From: CADCVT01 sp036389485
Lineage (GTDB): Bacteria > Actinomycetota > Thermoleophilia > Solirubrobacterales > Solirubrobacteraceae
Direction of reading: 5' to 3'
Length of the DNA: 64,000 bases
Assembly: GCA_036389485.1 (NCBI GenBank)
Contig: DASVPR010000035.1
Coordinates: 285,734-349,733 of the forward strand
In this document: piece after piece, positions 8,322 to 17,074 of the stretch
How positions within the stretch are numbered: position 1 is the first letter of the stretch
Layout: each line of letters opens with the position of its first letter
Translations under genes and position numbers: made by a program
Notes under the pieces: generated by a model
What the model was told of the DNA's origin: nothing
Seen by the model: only the letters and a program-made list of their open reading frames with translations
Database searches by the model: none

Positions 8322-9466
8322 CGGAGGGCTGGATCGCGGCCGAGGCCGACCGCATCGCCGCGGCGGCGCCCGAGCAGATCGAGCGGCTCGTCAACGTCTC
8401 CTCGCCGTCGGGCGACCTCGCCGGCGCGGAGGCCGCGATCGCCGTGGTCCGGACGATGCTGCCGGACACCGCGGAGGTCGAACGCGTCCCCTGCTCGACG
8501 CCCGGCCACGCCGACGACGTCGTCGCGCGCGTCCGTGGGACGGGCGAGAAGAGGATCGTGCTGGTCGGCCACCTCGACACGGTCGTCCCGCACACCGACC
8601 ACCGGCCGCTCATCGACCAGGGCGACCGGCTCGTCGGCTCGGGGAGCGTCGACATGAAGGGCGGCGACGTCCTCGCCGCGGGGGTCCTGCGCGCGCTCAC
8701 GCAACCCGGAGCGCCGCCGTTCGCCGAGGCCGCCCTCCTGCTCGTCAACGACGAGGAGTGGCGGCTGGTCCCGTTCAGCCACGTCGAGCGGTTCGCCGGC
8801 TACGACGCGTGCCTCTGCTTCGAGGCCGGGCAGCTCGGCCCGGTGGGGGAGGAGGCGGTGGTCGTCAAGCGCAAGGCGGCGGGGACGCTGCGCGTGCGCG
8901 CGCACGGCCGCGAGGCGCACTCCGGCTCGGCGCCGGACAAGGGGGTGAGCGCCCTGCTCGCGCTCACGAGCGCGGCCCAGGCGATCGCCGCCACGCACGA
9001 CCCGAAGGGCGACGACGCGCTGACCTCCGTCCCGACGATCTTCCGCTCCGGCGACGCGTTCAACGTCGTGCCCGCCGCGGGCGAGGTCATCGCCGACCTG
9101 CGCGCGCACTCCGAGGCGGCGTTCGAGCGCGTCATCGAAGCCGTCCCGCAGGACCTCGGCGGCGCTCGCCTCGAAGCGGAGCTGCTGCGCCGCTGGCCCG
9201 GGATGGACTCACGGACCGCGGCCGCGCCCGCGCTCGAACGGGCCGCGCAGCTCCTCGGCGAGCCGATCCACGCCGGCTCGCGCGGCGGCGCCAGCGACGC
9301 CAGCCACCTCGCCGGCACGATCCCGCTCACCGTCGACGGCCTCGGCCCCCGCGGCGGCGGCGCGCACGCGCCGCACGAGTTCGTCCTCACGGAGTCGCTC
9401 GCGAGGCGCGCACGGGTCGCGCTCGCGGTGACCGCGGCGGCGCTGGAGGCAGCGGGCCAGGGCTAG
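8318..9466 (+). CDS. M20 family metallopeptidase (CPG2/ArgE/DapE-like)
   Basis: This 382-residue protein has the M20 metal-binding pattern in order: LVGHLDTVV (His85, Asp87), GSGSVDMKGG (Asp112, bridging), NDEE (Glu146 base and Glu147 ligand), then AHSGSAPDKG in the lid domain and GGASDASHLA near 325. HAPHEFVL near the C-terminus supplies the last His ligand. Length and layout fit carboxypeptidase G2-like amidohydrolases that cleave a C-terminal amino acid or N-acyl group. After NDEE the usual Gly is replaced by Trp. The start is GTG at 8318, overlapping the upstream TGA. Its TAG stop shares a CTAG with the stop of the convergent glycosidase gene. Confidence 0.9.
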   Translation: MTEGWIAAEADRIAAAAPEQIERLVNVSSPSGDLAGAEAAIAVVRTMLPDTAEVERVPCSTPGHADDVVARVRGTGEKRIVLVGHLDTVVPHTDHRPLIDQGDRLVGSGSVDMKGGDVLAAGVLRALTQPGAPPFAEAALLLVNDEEWRLVPFSHVERFAGYDACLCFEAGQLGPVGEEAVVVKRKAAGTLRVRAHGREAHSGSAPDKGVSALLALTSAAQAIAATHDPKGDDALTSVPTIFRSGDAFNVVPAAGEVIADLRAHSEAAFERVIEAVPQDLGGARLEAELLRRWPGMDSRTAAAPALERAAQLLGEPIHAGSRGGASDASHLAGTIPLTVDGLGPRGGGAHAPHEFVLTESLARRARVALAVTAAALEAAGQG

Positions 9467-11172
9467 CGGCGGCGGGCCTTCAGCCCGTGGCCGCAGGTGG
9501 GGCGGACCTTCGCGCTCGCGGTGCTGAAGTAGACCCAGCAGGAATGGGTCCTCTTGTAGGGCCGCTGGCCGTCGTAGACGACCCGCACGCGCCACTTGCC
9601 CGCGTACTTCAGCGTCTGGTGGAAGACGAACGGCCGGTGGGCGTTGCGCGAGCCGCCGTGGATCTTCTTCCAGCGCCCCTGCCGGCGCGTCTGCCACTCG
9701 ACGCGGACGCGGCCCGAGATCGCGAACGGCAGGCCGGAGGTGATCGCCCCGCGGATCGTGCGCCGCATCCCGCGGCCGCTCACCGCGAGCCTCTCCACCT
9801 TCGCCGGCTGCGGCGAGAGCGTCGCCGGGTTGACCTTCTGCACGGGGATCTCGAGGAGCGTCTCGTTGTCGTGCGTGTCCCTCGCGACGACGACGATCGT
9901 GTGCCGGCCGAACGGCAGCTTCAGCGCCCCGAACCAGCGGAAGGACGGGACGTCCTTCGAGAAGTCGAGCGGCAGCCCGTTCTCGTTGTGGTGGTGGCTC
10001 AGGTTCTGCAGCTCGCCGTTCGGCGCCCTGTACGCGAACGTGATGCGCTTGACGTCGCTGTCCGGCGACGACGCGCGCATGTAGAGCCGGTCGCGGTCGC
10101 CGAACATGAAGTTCGGCGGCGGGTAGACGTTCTCGAGCGCCGGCGCCACGAAGTCGCCGCACGGGCCGCTGACGTGGTCGGCGCCGCGGACGACGTCCTT
10201 GAACGCGTCGTACGCCGGGCGGTGCGAGCCGTCCGCGCGCCGCAGGCCGTAGGAGTCGAGCTCGGACCCGTCCCCGCGCACGTCGCGGCTGTTGAACCAC
10301 ATCGCGACCTCGAGGTACGGGTCATCCTTCATGCAGTGGTACGCCTCGCGGAGGAACTCGGCCTGCACCGGCTCGGGGACGCCCGCGTCCTTCTGGCCGG
10401 CCCAGCGGCCGCGGTCGCAGCGGCGCGAGGTCGCCGACCAGCCGAACTCGGTCATCCAGATCGGCTTGTCGTCGCCGTGGGCGAGCATGACCTCGCGGAC
10501 CGTCCGGTAGCCGAGGAAGACGAAGCGCGCGAGCTTGCCCTCCTCGCGGTAGTACTCGCTCGGCGCCGCGACCGAGCAGGCGGTGTCGGTGTGGACGGCC
10601 ATCGCGTCGAAGCTGTCCTTCGCGCCCGCCGCGTAGGCGGCCGCGACGAACCCGTAGTTGTTGCCGGTCAGCGGCGAGAAGACGACCTTCGCGGCGGGGT
10701 CGACGCGCTTGATCGCGGTGTAGGACGCCTTCAGCAGCGCGACGTAGCCGGCGGGGTCGGGCGCGCCGGGCCAGAAGGCGGGCTCGTCGGCCTCGTTCCA
10801 GATCTCGTAGGCGTCGACGCGGCCCTTGTAGCGGGCGGCGAGGCTCCCCACGAACGAGGAGTACGCGCGCGTCTCGGGGTGGGTGCCGCCGAGCCCGGTG
10901 ACCACGAAGAGCGTCTTGATCCCGCGGCGCTCCTCCTGGGCGACGATGTCGTCGTAGCCGCCGTCGGTGGCGCTCTGCCCGTTCCAGACGACGAAGTGGC
11001 GGGCCCAGCCCGGCTTCGTGTCGTCGAGCATCGACCAGTTGTCGTCGTTGGAGGCGGCGGCGCCGCCGTTCATGTTCAGGCCGATCTCCGCGGCCGGCGC
11101 GGAGGCCGGGACCGCGAGCGCGGCAGCCAGTGTCAGCAGGGTCAGGAGTCGAGGAAGCATCGACTGGCACAT
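9463..11172 (-). CDS. Secreted clan GH-A glycoside hydrolase-like protein (copy B)
   Basis: This is a 569-residue protein with a signal peptide (residues 1-28, ending APAAE). A TIM-barrel domain (about 30-335) carries both catalytic glutamates of clan GH-A: EIWNEAD (Glu127, acid/base) and WMTEFGWS (Glu242, nucleophile). A beta-sandwich of Ig or fibronectin type (about 350-455) and a C-terminal beta domain with conserved Cys residues complete it. The GH family (5, 39 or similar) cannot be fixed by eye. It is a clear paralogue of the gene immediately upstream on the same strand, sharing the order of domains and VHTDTAC, AMWFN and PCGDF. ATG 11172 is used; ATG 11160 would give a tighter signal peptide. 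Confidence 0.85.
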   Translation of the reverse strand: MCQSMLPRLLTLLTLAAALAVPASAPAAEIGLNMNGGAAASNDDNWSMLDDTKPGWARHFVVWNGQSATDGGYDDIVAQEERRGIKTLFVVTGLGGTHPETRAYSSFVGSLAARYKGRVDAYEIWNEADEPAFWPGAPDPAGYVALLKASYTAIKRVDPAAKVVFSPLTGNNYGFVAAAYAAGAKDSFDAMAVHTDTACSVAAPSEYYREEGKLARFVFLGYRTVREVMLAHGDDKPIWMTEFGWSATSRRCDRGRWAGQKDAGVPEPVQAEFLREAYHCMKDDPYLEVAMWFNSRDVRGDGSELDSYGLRRADGSHRPAYDAFKDVVRGADHVSGPCGDFVAPALENVYPPPNFMFGDRDRLYMRASSPDSDVKRITFAYRAPNGELQNLSHHHNENGLPLDFSKDVPSFRWFGALKLPFGRHTIVVVARDTHDNETLLEIPVQKVNPATLSPQPAKVERLAVSGRGMRRTIRGAITSGLPFAISGRVRVEWQTRRQGRWKKIHGGSRNAHRPFVFHQTLKYAGKWRVRVVYDGQRPYKRTHSCWVYFSTASAKVRPTCGHGLKARRR

Positions 11173-11235
11173 CGGCGCCGCAACGCGCCTCTTGAGCGTA
11201 GAACGTCCGCTCCGGACTTTCGTCAGTTGGCTGCG

Positions 11236-12936
11236 CTACGCGGGCTTGACGGCGCCGCGCGGGCAGACGAGCTTGGTCTTCGTGCTCGTCGTCCGGAACT
11301 GGATCCAGCAGGTGAACGTCTTGCGGACCGGCGGCTTGCCGAGGTAGACGAGCCGGACGCGCCACAGCCCGCCGCGGCGCAGCCGCTGGCGGAAGAAGAT
11401 CGGCCGCCGGGCGACGACGGTCTTGGCGTGGTAGCGGATCCACTTGAACCGCTTGCCGACCTTCGTCTTGCGCAGCCACTCGACGCGCAGCGCGCCGCCC
11501 AGGATGCCCTGCAGCTGCGGGGCGCGGATCGTCCGCGAGAGGCCGCGGCCGGTCATCCGGACCGCCCGGAACTGCGCCGCCTGCAGGCCGCCGAAGGGCG
11601 CGGTCGGGCTGACCTTCTCGAACTCGAGCGTCTGCGGGTCGCCGGGGTTGCCGCTGTGGTCGAACGCGACGACCTCCAGCGTGTGCCGGCCGACCGGCAG
11701 CCTGCCGGCCTCCTCCCACGTGATCTCGCCCTCGCCGTTCGGCTCGGGCGCGAGGGAGCGGAACTCGCCGAACTGCGTGTTCGGCACGCGGAAGCGGATG
11801 CGGCTCAGGTCCGCGGCGCCGGACTGCGCGCGGATGTACAGCGGGCTGTTGGGCGGGAGGACGGCGTTCGGCTGCGGCTCGAGGATGCGCACCGACGGGC
11901 CGCTGAAGTCGCCGCACGGCTCGCTCGAGCGCCCTCCGCCGGCGTTCCAGCTCTTGAAGGCCTCGTAGGCGGGGCGCGCGCTGCCGTTGAAGCGCCGCAG
12001 CCCGTACATGTTGGCCATCTTGCCGTCGCTCTGGAGGTCGCGGTTGTTGAACCACATCGCGACCTGGACGAAGGAGTCGGGCTCCATGCAGTTCATCGCC
12101 TGGAGCAGGTACTTCGCCTGGTCCTCCTCCGGCACCCCGGCCGGCTTCTTGCCGGCGCCGGAGCCGAACTCGCAGGTGTGCTGCGCCGCCGACCAGCCGA
12201 ACTCGGTCATCCAGATCGGCTTGTCGCCGTCGCCGTTGGCCTGCATCGTCGCGTGGACCTCGCGGTAGGCCAGGAACGTGAAGCGCCCGAGGCGGCCGTC
12301 CTCCTCGCGGTAGTAGGCGCTCGGCGGCTGATCGAGGCAGGCCGTGTCGGTGTGCACGGCCATCGCGTCGAAGTTGCCCTTCGCGCCGGCCTGGTAGGCC
12401 TCGCGGACGTAGGCGAAGTTGTTGCCGACCGTCGGCGAGAACACGACGGCGACGCCGGGAGCGGCCGCCTTGATCGCCGCGTACGAGCGCTTGAGGAGGT
12501 CGACGTAGGCGGCCGGCTGCGGCCCGCCGTTCCAGAAGAGGCCCTCGTCGGCCTCGTTCCAGATCTCGATCGCGTCCAGCTGGCCCTTGGTGCGGGCGGC
12601 GAGCCGGCCCACGAAGTCGGCGTACGCCTGCTTGTCGCCCGGCTGCTGGCCCCGTGCGCTGGCGACGGTGAGCAGCGTCTTCACGCCCAGGAGCTCCTCC
12701 TCGGCGACGATCGCGTCGTAGAGCCTCAGCCCGCGCTCGTCGAGGTCGTCCCAGAAGACGAAGTGCCGCGCCCACTTGGCGCCGGTGGCGGAGAGGTCGG
12801 CGAAGTTCTCCTGGCTGCCGCCGGTGACGGCGCCGTTGACGTTCACGCCCAGCTCGGCGGCCGGCGAAGCCGCCGGCGCGGACAGGGCGGCCGTCACGAG
12901 GACCGCGAACGCGAGCAGGAGTCTTTGACGCACCAT
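11236..12936 (-). CDS. Secreted clan GH-A glycoside hydrolase-like protein (copy A)
   Basis: This 566-residue paralogue of the adjacent gene has a signal peptide (1-27), then a barrel with EIWNEAD (Glu128, acid/base) and WMTEFGWS (Glu245, nucleophile). An Ig-like domain follows from about residue 350, and then a basic C-terminal beta domain ending in two Cys. The start ATG at 12936 was preferred over an upstream in-frame start at 13023 because it puts a basic n-region and hydrophobic core right at the N-terminus. The gene precedes copy B by 63 bases, so the pair looks like a tandem duplication. It is divergent from the riboswitch-controlled NlpC/P60 gene. It probably cleaves an extracellular polysaccharide; the substrate is unknown. 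Confidence 0.85.
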   Translation of the reverse strand: MVRQRLLLAFAVLVTAALSAPAASPAAELGVNVNGAVTGGSQENFADLSATGAKWARHFVFWDDLDERGLRLYDAIVAEEELLGVKTLLTVASARGQQPGDKQAYADFVGRLAARTKGQLDAIEIWNEADEGLFWNGGPQPAAYVDLLKRSYAAIKAAAPGVAVVFSPTVGNNFAYVREAYQAGAKGNFDAMAVHTDTACLDQPPSAYYREEDGRLGRFTFLAYREVHATMQANGDGDKPIWMTEFGWSAAQHTCEFGSGAGKKPAGVPEEDQAKYLLQAMNCMEPDSFVQVAMWFNNRDLQSDGKMANMYGLRRFNGSARPAYEAFKSWNAGGGRSSEPCGDFSGPSVRILEPQPNAVLPPNSPLYIRAQSGAADLSRIRFRVPNTQFGEFRSLAPEPNGEGEITWEEAGRLPVGRHTLEVVAFDHSGNPGDPQTLEFEKVSPTAPFGGLQAAQFRAVRMTGRGLSRTIRAPQLQGILGGALRVEWLRKTKVGKRFKWIRYHAKTVVARRPIFFRQRLRRGGLWRVRLVYLGKPPVRKTFTCWIQFRTTSTKTKLVCPRGAVKPA

Positions 12937-13054
12937 CAATAAGTCGGCGACGCGGGGCGGGGGCTTGAGCCTACAGTGGGCGTCCTGACACCCGTGGTTT
13001 TTTGCGCCGGCCGGCTCCGTCACCGCAAGAAGCTATGGTGTCCCGCGTTGTTAT
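12937..13054. other. Divergent intergenic region before the c-di-AMP riboswitch
   Basis: No gene is seen here. On the plus strand TATGGT at 13034-13039 could be the -10 box of the riboswitch transcript, placing the start near 13046, but no good -35 is visible. On the minus strand TGTAGGCT near 12970 could serve the glycosidase pair. A run of six T bases lies near 12998-13003. Confidence 0.4.
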
Positions 13055-13215
13055 GACCATGCCGAGTCCCCGGCGACGGTGTCGGGGAACGGGGGATCCA
13101 CTGGTCGTACGCCGCCTGTTGCAGGGCGACGGCGACCTGGGGCGAATCGTCACCAGAGCGTGACGTAGCGCTGCTCTTTCTGCGCGAGCCCGACAGCTAA
13201 CCCCGTAGGCGCCCC
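13055..13215 (+). ncRNA. Cyclic di-AMP riboswitch (ydaO-yuaA class)
   Basis: The segment contains the conserved blocks of the ydaO class in the right order: GGGGAACGGGGGATCCAC (about 13083-13100), then after a variable hairpin GGGGCGAATC (13139-13148), then GAGCCCGACAGCTAACCCCG followed by TAGGC at about 13186-13210. The one notable change is GGGGGATCC for the usual GGGGGACCC. It sits 23 bases upstream of a peptidoglycan hydrolase gene, the most common actinobacterial target of this riboswitch. Family knowledge says c-di-AMP binding switches expression off; the expression platform is not obvious here. Confidence 0.93.
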
Positions 13216-13237
13216 CGAAAGAGAGGTCGTCGAAGCA

Positions 13238-14044
13238 GTGCTGTCGCCGTTTTCCGTCCGTCGTGCCATACCCCTGATCGCCGCGCTGGCTCTCGCCGCC
13301 GTGGCCGTCCTCGCGATCTTCTCGGCGGAGGCGGCCCGGGCGCAGCTCGGCGACCGCGCGCTGCGCAAGGGCGACCGCGGCAAGGACGTGCGCGCGCTGC
13401 AGCTGCTGCTCCGCCGCGCGGGGTTCCCCGGCCGCGCCGACGGCGTCTTCGGCAGGGCGACGTGGCTGAAGATGCGGACGGTCGAGCGCGAGCTCGGACT
13501 GACCGTCAACGGCATCGCCGAGCGGCGCGACATCCGCCGCATCGAGCTCGCCCTGAAGCCGTCGGAGGGCAGCGGCGGGTTCAACGCCGACCAGCCGAAG
13601 CAGCGCGCCAGCGTCGCCGGCCAGGAGGCCGCGGGCGCGAAGGCCGTGCTGACCGACGACGGCCTGGCGATCCCGCCGGCGAGCGCGCCGCAGGTCGTCA
13701 AGGACGTCATCGAGGCGGGCAACCGGATCGCGTCCAAGCCCTACCGCTACGGCGGGGGGCACGGCAAGTGGGAGGACTCGGGGTACGACTGCTCCGGTTC
13801 CGTGTCCTATGCCCTCCACGGCGGCGATCTGCTCGACAGCCCCATGCCCTCCGGCTCGTTCACGCGCTGGGGCGAGGCCGGCAAGGGCGAATGGATCACC
13901 ATCTACGCCCATGGCGGGCACATCTACATGGTCGTCGCGGGGCTGCGGTTCGACACCAGCGGCCGCAGCGAGACCGGCTCGCGCTGGCAGAAGGCCATGC
14001 GCTCGCCGTCGGGCTTCACGGTCCGGCACCCGAAGGGCGTCTAG
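13238..14044 (+). CDS. Secreted NlpC/P60-type cell-wall hydrolase with peptidoglycan-binding domain
   Basis: This 268-residue protein has a signal/anchor segment (residues 10-36), a PG_binding_1 domain (about 37-105; LRKGDRGKDVRALQLLLRRAG is its typical start), a linker, and a C-terminal NlpC/P60 domain from about 155. The catalytic Cys is in YDCSGSVS (Cys185) and the His in GGHIYMVV (His228). It should cut stem peptides of peptidoglycan, probably between D-Glu and the diamino acid. The GTG start at 13238 has GAGAGGTCG upstream. It directly follows the c-di-AMP riboswitch, so its expression should fall when c-di-AMP is high. The next gene starts 15 bases after its stop. Confidence 0.92.
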   Translation: MLSPFSVRRAIPLIAALALAAVAVLAIFSAEAARAQLGDRALRKGDRGKDVRALQLLLRRAGFPGRADGVFGRATWLKMRTVERELGLTVNGIAERRDIRRIELALKPSEGSGGFNADQPKQRASVAGQEAAGAKAVLTDDGLAIPPASAPQVVKDVIEAGNRIASKPYRYGGGHGKWEDSGYDCSGSVSYALHGGDLLDSPMPSGSFTRWGEAGKGEWITIYAHGGHIYMVVAGLRFDTSGRSETGSRWQKAMRSPSGFTVRHPKGV

Positions 14045-14059
14045 GCCCGGGGCGGCGGC

Positions 14060-14767
14060 ATGACCGCCGGGCGCCGGCCCCAGGACCTCGACGAGGAGCT
14101 GCTCGCCGCCGAGCTGCCGAGCGTCGTCTCGGAGATCACCGACGAGCAGCGGGTCGCGCGGATGCGCGACGAGCTGGCCGCGGGCTTCGAGGCGATGGCC
14201 GACGTCGGCCGCGCGGTCGCGGTCTTCGGGTCGGCGCGCACGCCCGAGGGCCATCCGAACTACGACGTCGCCCGCAGGATCGGCCGCGAGCTCGGCGCCG
14301 CCGGGTTCACGGTCATCACCGGCGGCGGGCCGGGCGCGATGGAGGGCGCGGCGCGCGGGGCGCAGGAGGCGGGCGCGCGGTCGGTCGGCCTGACGATCGA
14401 CCTGCCGTTCGCCGAGCCGGTCAGCTCGTACCTCGACCGCCGCGTCGACTTCCACTACTTCTTCGCGCGCAAGGTCATGTTCGTGCGCTACTCGAGCGCC
14501 TTCGTGGTCCTGCCCGGCGGCTACGGGACGCTCGACGAGCTGTTCGAGTCGCTCACGCTGATCCAGACCGGGAAGATCCGCTACTTCCCGGTGATCCTCG
14601 TGGGGACCGACTTCTGGTGCGGGCTCGTCGACTGGCTGCGCGACCGGCTGCTCGCCGCCGGCACCATCTCCGAGCAGGATCTCGACCTCCTGCGCGTGAC
14701 GGACTCGCCGTCGGAGGCGGTGGCGGCGTGCGTCGCGGCCGCCGACAAGCAGTGGAGTCGCGGTTAG
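14060..14767 (+). CDS. LOG family protein (TIGR00730), probable nucleotide 5'-monophosphate ribosyl hydrolase
   Basis: This 235-residue Rossmann-like protein shows the two LOG signatures: GGGPGAMEGAARGAQEAG (about 94-111) and PGGYGTLDELFE (about 153-164), the second carrying catalytic and phosphate-binding residues. AVFGSART near residue 54 is the first strand. Family members release free cytokinin bases from riboside monophosphates, or cleave purine nucleotides; in bacteria the true role is often unclear. It lies 15 bases after the NlpC/P60 gene, so is probably expressed from the same riboswitch transcript. Its TAG stop forms part of TAGGCT, a candidate -10 box for the next gene. Confidence 0.92.
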   Translation: MTAGRRPQDLDEELLAAELPSVVSEITDEQRVARMRDELAAGFEAMADVGRAVAVFGSARTPEGHPNYDVARRIGRELGAAGFTVITGGGPGAMEGAARGAQEAGARSVGLTIDLPFAEPVSSYLDRRVDFHYFFARKVMFVRYSSAFVVLPGGYGTLDELFESLTLIQTGKIRYFPVILVGTDFWCGLVDWLRDRLLAAGTISEQDLDLLRVTDSPSEAVAACVAAADKQWSRG

Positions 14768-14776
14768 GCTCGCGTC

Positions 14777-17074
14777 GTGCCCACGACCGACGACACCCCG
14801 TTCGGCGTCGCGATCGTCGGGCTGGACGGGCGGGTCGAGCGCGTCAACGCGCCGCTGTGCGAGCTGCTGGGGCGCGAGCAGCAGGACCTCGTCGGATCGC
14901 GGCTGGAGGAGCTGCTGTCGGTGGGCGACGGCCACGGGACGGGGCCGCGCGAGTGCACGTGGACGCGGCCCGACGGCACGACGCGCTGGGGCCTGACGAC
15001 GACGCGCCGGCAGGGCGACCACTTCATCTCGCACGTGCTCGACGTCACCGCGCAGCGCCGCGCCGCCGAGGAGCTGCGCGCGGAGAACGAGGGCTACCGG
15101 TGGATGATCGAGCAGGGCCGCGACGGCGTCTGGGTCTTCGACCACGACGACAGGACGGTGTCGGTCAGCGACAGCCTCGCCGAGATGCTCGGGCGCGACC
15201 CCGAGGCGATGCTCGGCGAGCCGCCCGAGGCGTTCACGGACGAGGAGGGCGCGGCGATGCTCGCGGCGGCGCTCGAGCGCCGGAAGGCGGGCATCCGCGA
15301 GACGTACGAGCTGAAGTGGCGCCACGCGGACGGCCACGAGGTGTGGGGGCTCGTCTCCGCGTCGCCGCTCTCCGACGAGCGCGGCCGGTTCGCCGGCAGC
15401 TTCGCGCTCATCACCGACATCACCGAGCGGCGCCGCACCGAGGACCGCCTCGAGCGGTACGCGCGGCAGCAGGAGGAGATCGCGCGGCTCGGCCGCCTGG
15501 CGCTCGAGGGGATGCCGTTGCCGGCGCTGTTCGAGGAGGCGTCGCGATGCGTGGCCGAGGTGCTCGACGCGTCCGAGGCGATTCTCGTGCCGGCGCCGTT
15601 CGAGCCGGCGCCGGGCGCGTTCAGCGTCGCCGTCGCGAACCACGGCGCCCTGGCGGTGCGGCGCGGCGAGGGCTGGGAGCCGGGGCCGGACGAGCGGACG
15701 TTCCTGGAGGCGGTCGCGAACACGCTCGCCGCGGCGATCGAGCGCGCGGAGGCCGAGGCGGAGATGCGCCGCCGCGCGCTGCACGACCCGCTCACCGGCC
15801 TGCCGAACCGCACGCTCGTGCTCGACCGCTTGGCCCACGCGCTGGCGGCGGATCGCCGCCGGCCCGGGACGACCGCCGTCGTGCTCCTCGACATCGACCA
15901 GTTCAAGGTCGTCAACGACTCGCTCGGCCACGATGCCGGCGACCAGCTGCTGCTGGCGGTCGCGCCGCGGCTGGTCCAGGCGGTGCGGCCGGGCGACACG
16001 GTCGGCCGCCTCGGCGGCGACGAGTTCGTCGTGGTGTGCGAGGACGTGGCGGATGCCGCCGGCGCCGCGGCGGTGGCCACCCGGATCGTCCGCGCGTTCA
16101 CCGAGCCGTTCGTGCTCGGCGGCGAGGAGCATCACCTGACCGCGAGCGTCGGCATCGCGCTCGCGGACGCGACGGCCAGCGCGCCCGGCGACCTGCTGCG
16201 CAACGCCGACGCCGCGATGTACCTGGCCAAGGAGCGCGGGCGGGCGCGGTTCGAGACGTTCGACGAGGAGCTGCGCGCGCGGGCGCTGGAGCGGGTGGCG
16301 ATCGAGCGCGAGCTGCGCGACGCGGTGCCGCGCGATCAGCTGACGCTCGACTTCCAGCCGATCGTCGCGCTGGCGGACGGCAACGTCGAGGCTGTCGAGG
16401 CGCTCGTCCGCTGGCGCCATCCGGAGCGGGGGATCGTGCCGCCGGACGCGTTCATCGGGGTGGCCGAGGACGCGGGGCTCATCGGCGCGATCGGCGCCTG
16501 GGTCCTGCGCGAGGCGTGCACGCACGCGGCGGGCTGGCAGCGCCTGCGGCCCCTGACGCTGCACGTCAACCTCTCGCCGCGCCAGGTCGTCGATCCGGGG
16601 CTGCCGGCGCTGGTCGCCGAGACGCTCGCCGCCACCGGCCTTCCCGCGAGCGCGCTCGTGCTCGAGATCACCGAGAGCTCGCTGATGGACGGCGGGCCGG
16701 TCGCGCCCGCGGTCCTGCGCGAGCTCGAGCGGCTGGGCGTCGGCCTCGTGCTCGACGACTTCGGGACCGGGTGGTCGTCGCTCGCGCGGCTGCGCCACCT
16801 GCCGATCTCGGGGCTGAAGGTCGACCGCTCGTTCGTCGCCGAGCTCGAGGGTGGGGAGCCGACGAGCGGGCTCATCGTCGCCGGCATCGTGCAGATGAGC
16901 CACGCGCTCGGGCTCGACTCGGTCGCCGAGGGGATCGAGACGGCCGCGCAGGCCGACCGGCTGCGCGAGGTCGGCTGCCGGCACGCGCAGGGCTACCGGT
17001 TCGCGCGGCCGATGGACGCCGGCGCGGTCGCGCGGGTGCTCGAGGCCGCGACGCCGCTGCCCGCGCTCGCTTAG
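14777..17074 (+). CDS. PAS-PAS-GGDEF-EAL cyclic di-GMP turnover protein
   Basis: This is a 765-residue soluble protein. PAS domains lie at about 5-95 and 105-225 (ITDITERRR at the end of the second), then a short GAF-like region (about 235-325). A GGDEF domain at about 335-495 has intact RLGGDEF near 415. An EAL domain at about 505-755 has EALVRW, NLSPRQ, EITES, DDFGTGWSS, LKVDRSFV and AEGIE all conserved. Both diguanylate cyclase and phosphodiesterase activities look possible. DHDALAGL-like DPLTGLPNR opens the cyclase. No membrane segment is seen. The GTG start at 14777 follows TAGGCT by 6 bases, suggesting leaderless transcription. It converges on the acidic-protein gene with 4-base overlapping stops. 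Confidence 0.95.
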   Translation: MPTTDDTPFGVAIVGLDGRVERVNAPLCELLGREQQDLVGSRLEELLSVGDGHGTGPRECTWTRPDGTTRWGLTTTRRQGDHFISHVLDVTAQRRAAEELRAENEGYRWMIEQGRDGVWVFDHDDRTVSVSDSLAEMLGRDPEAMLGEPPEAFTDEEGAAMLAAALERRKAGIRETYELKWRHADGHEVWGLVSASPLSDERGRFAGSFALITDITERRRTEDRLERYARQQEEIARLGRLALEGMPLPALFEEASRCVAEVLDASEAILVPAPFEPAPGAFSVAVANHGALAVRRGEGWEPGPDERTFLEAVANTLAAAIERAEAEAEMRRRALHDPLTGLPNRTLVLDRLAHALAADRRRPGTTAVVLLDIDQFKVVNDSLGHDAGDQLLLAVAPRLVQAVRPGDTVGRLGGDEFVVVCEDVADAAGAAAVATRIVRAFTEPFVLGGEEHHLTASVGIALADATASAPGDLLRNADAAMYLAKERGRARFETFDEELRARALERVAIERELRDAVPRDQLTLDFQPIVALADGNVEAVEALVRWRHPERGIVPPDAFIGVAEDAGLIGAIGAWVLREACTHAAGWQRLRPLTLHVNLSPRQVVDPGLPALVAETLAATGLPASALVLEITESSLMDGGPVAPAVLRELERLGVGLVLDDFGTGWSSLARLRHLPISGLKVDRSFVAELEGGEPTSGLIVAGIVQMSHALGLDSVAEGIETAAQADRLREVGCRHAQGYRFARPMDAGAVARVLEAATPLPALA

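Noticed and set aside
8758..12942. Very long plus-strand open frame across the M20 and glycosidase genes
   Set aside because: It is antisense to two clear glycosidase genes, is Arg/Ala/Val-rich low-complexity, and arises from GC-rich third positions.
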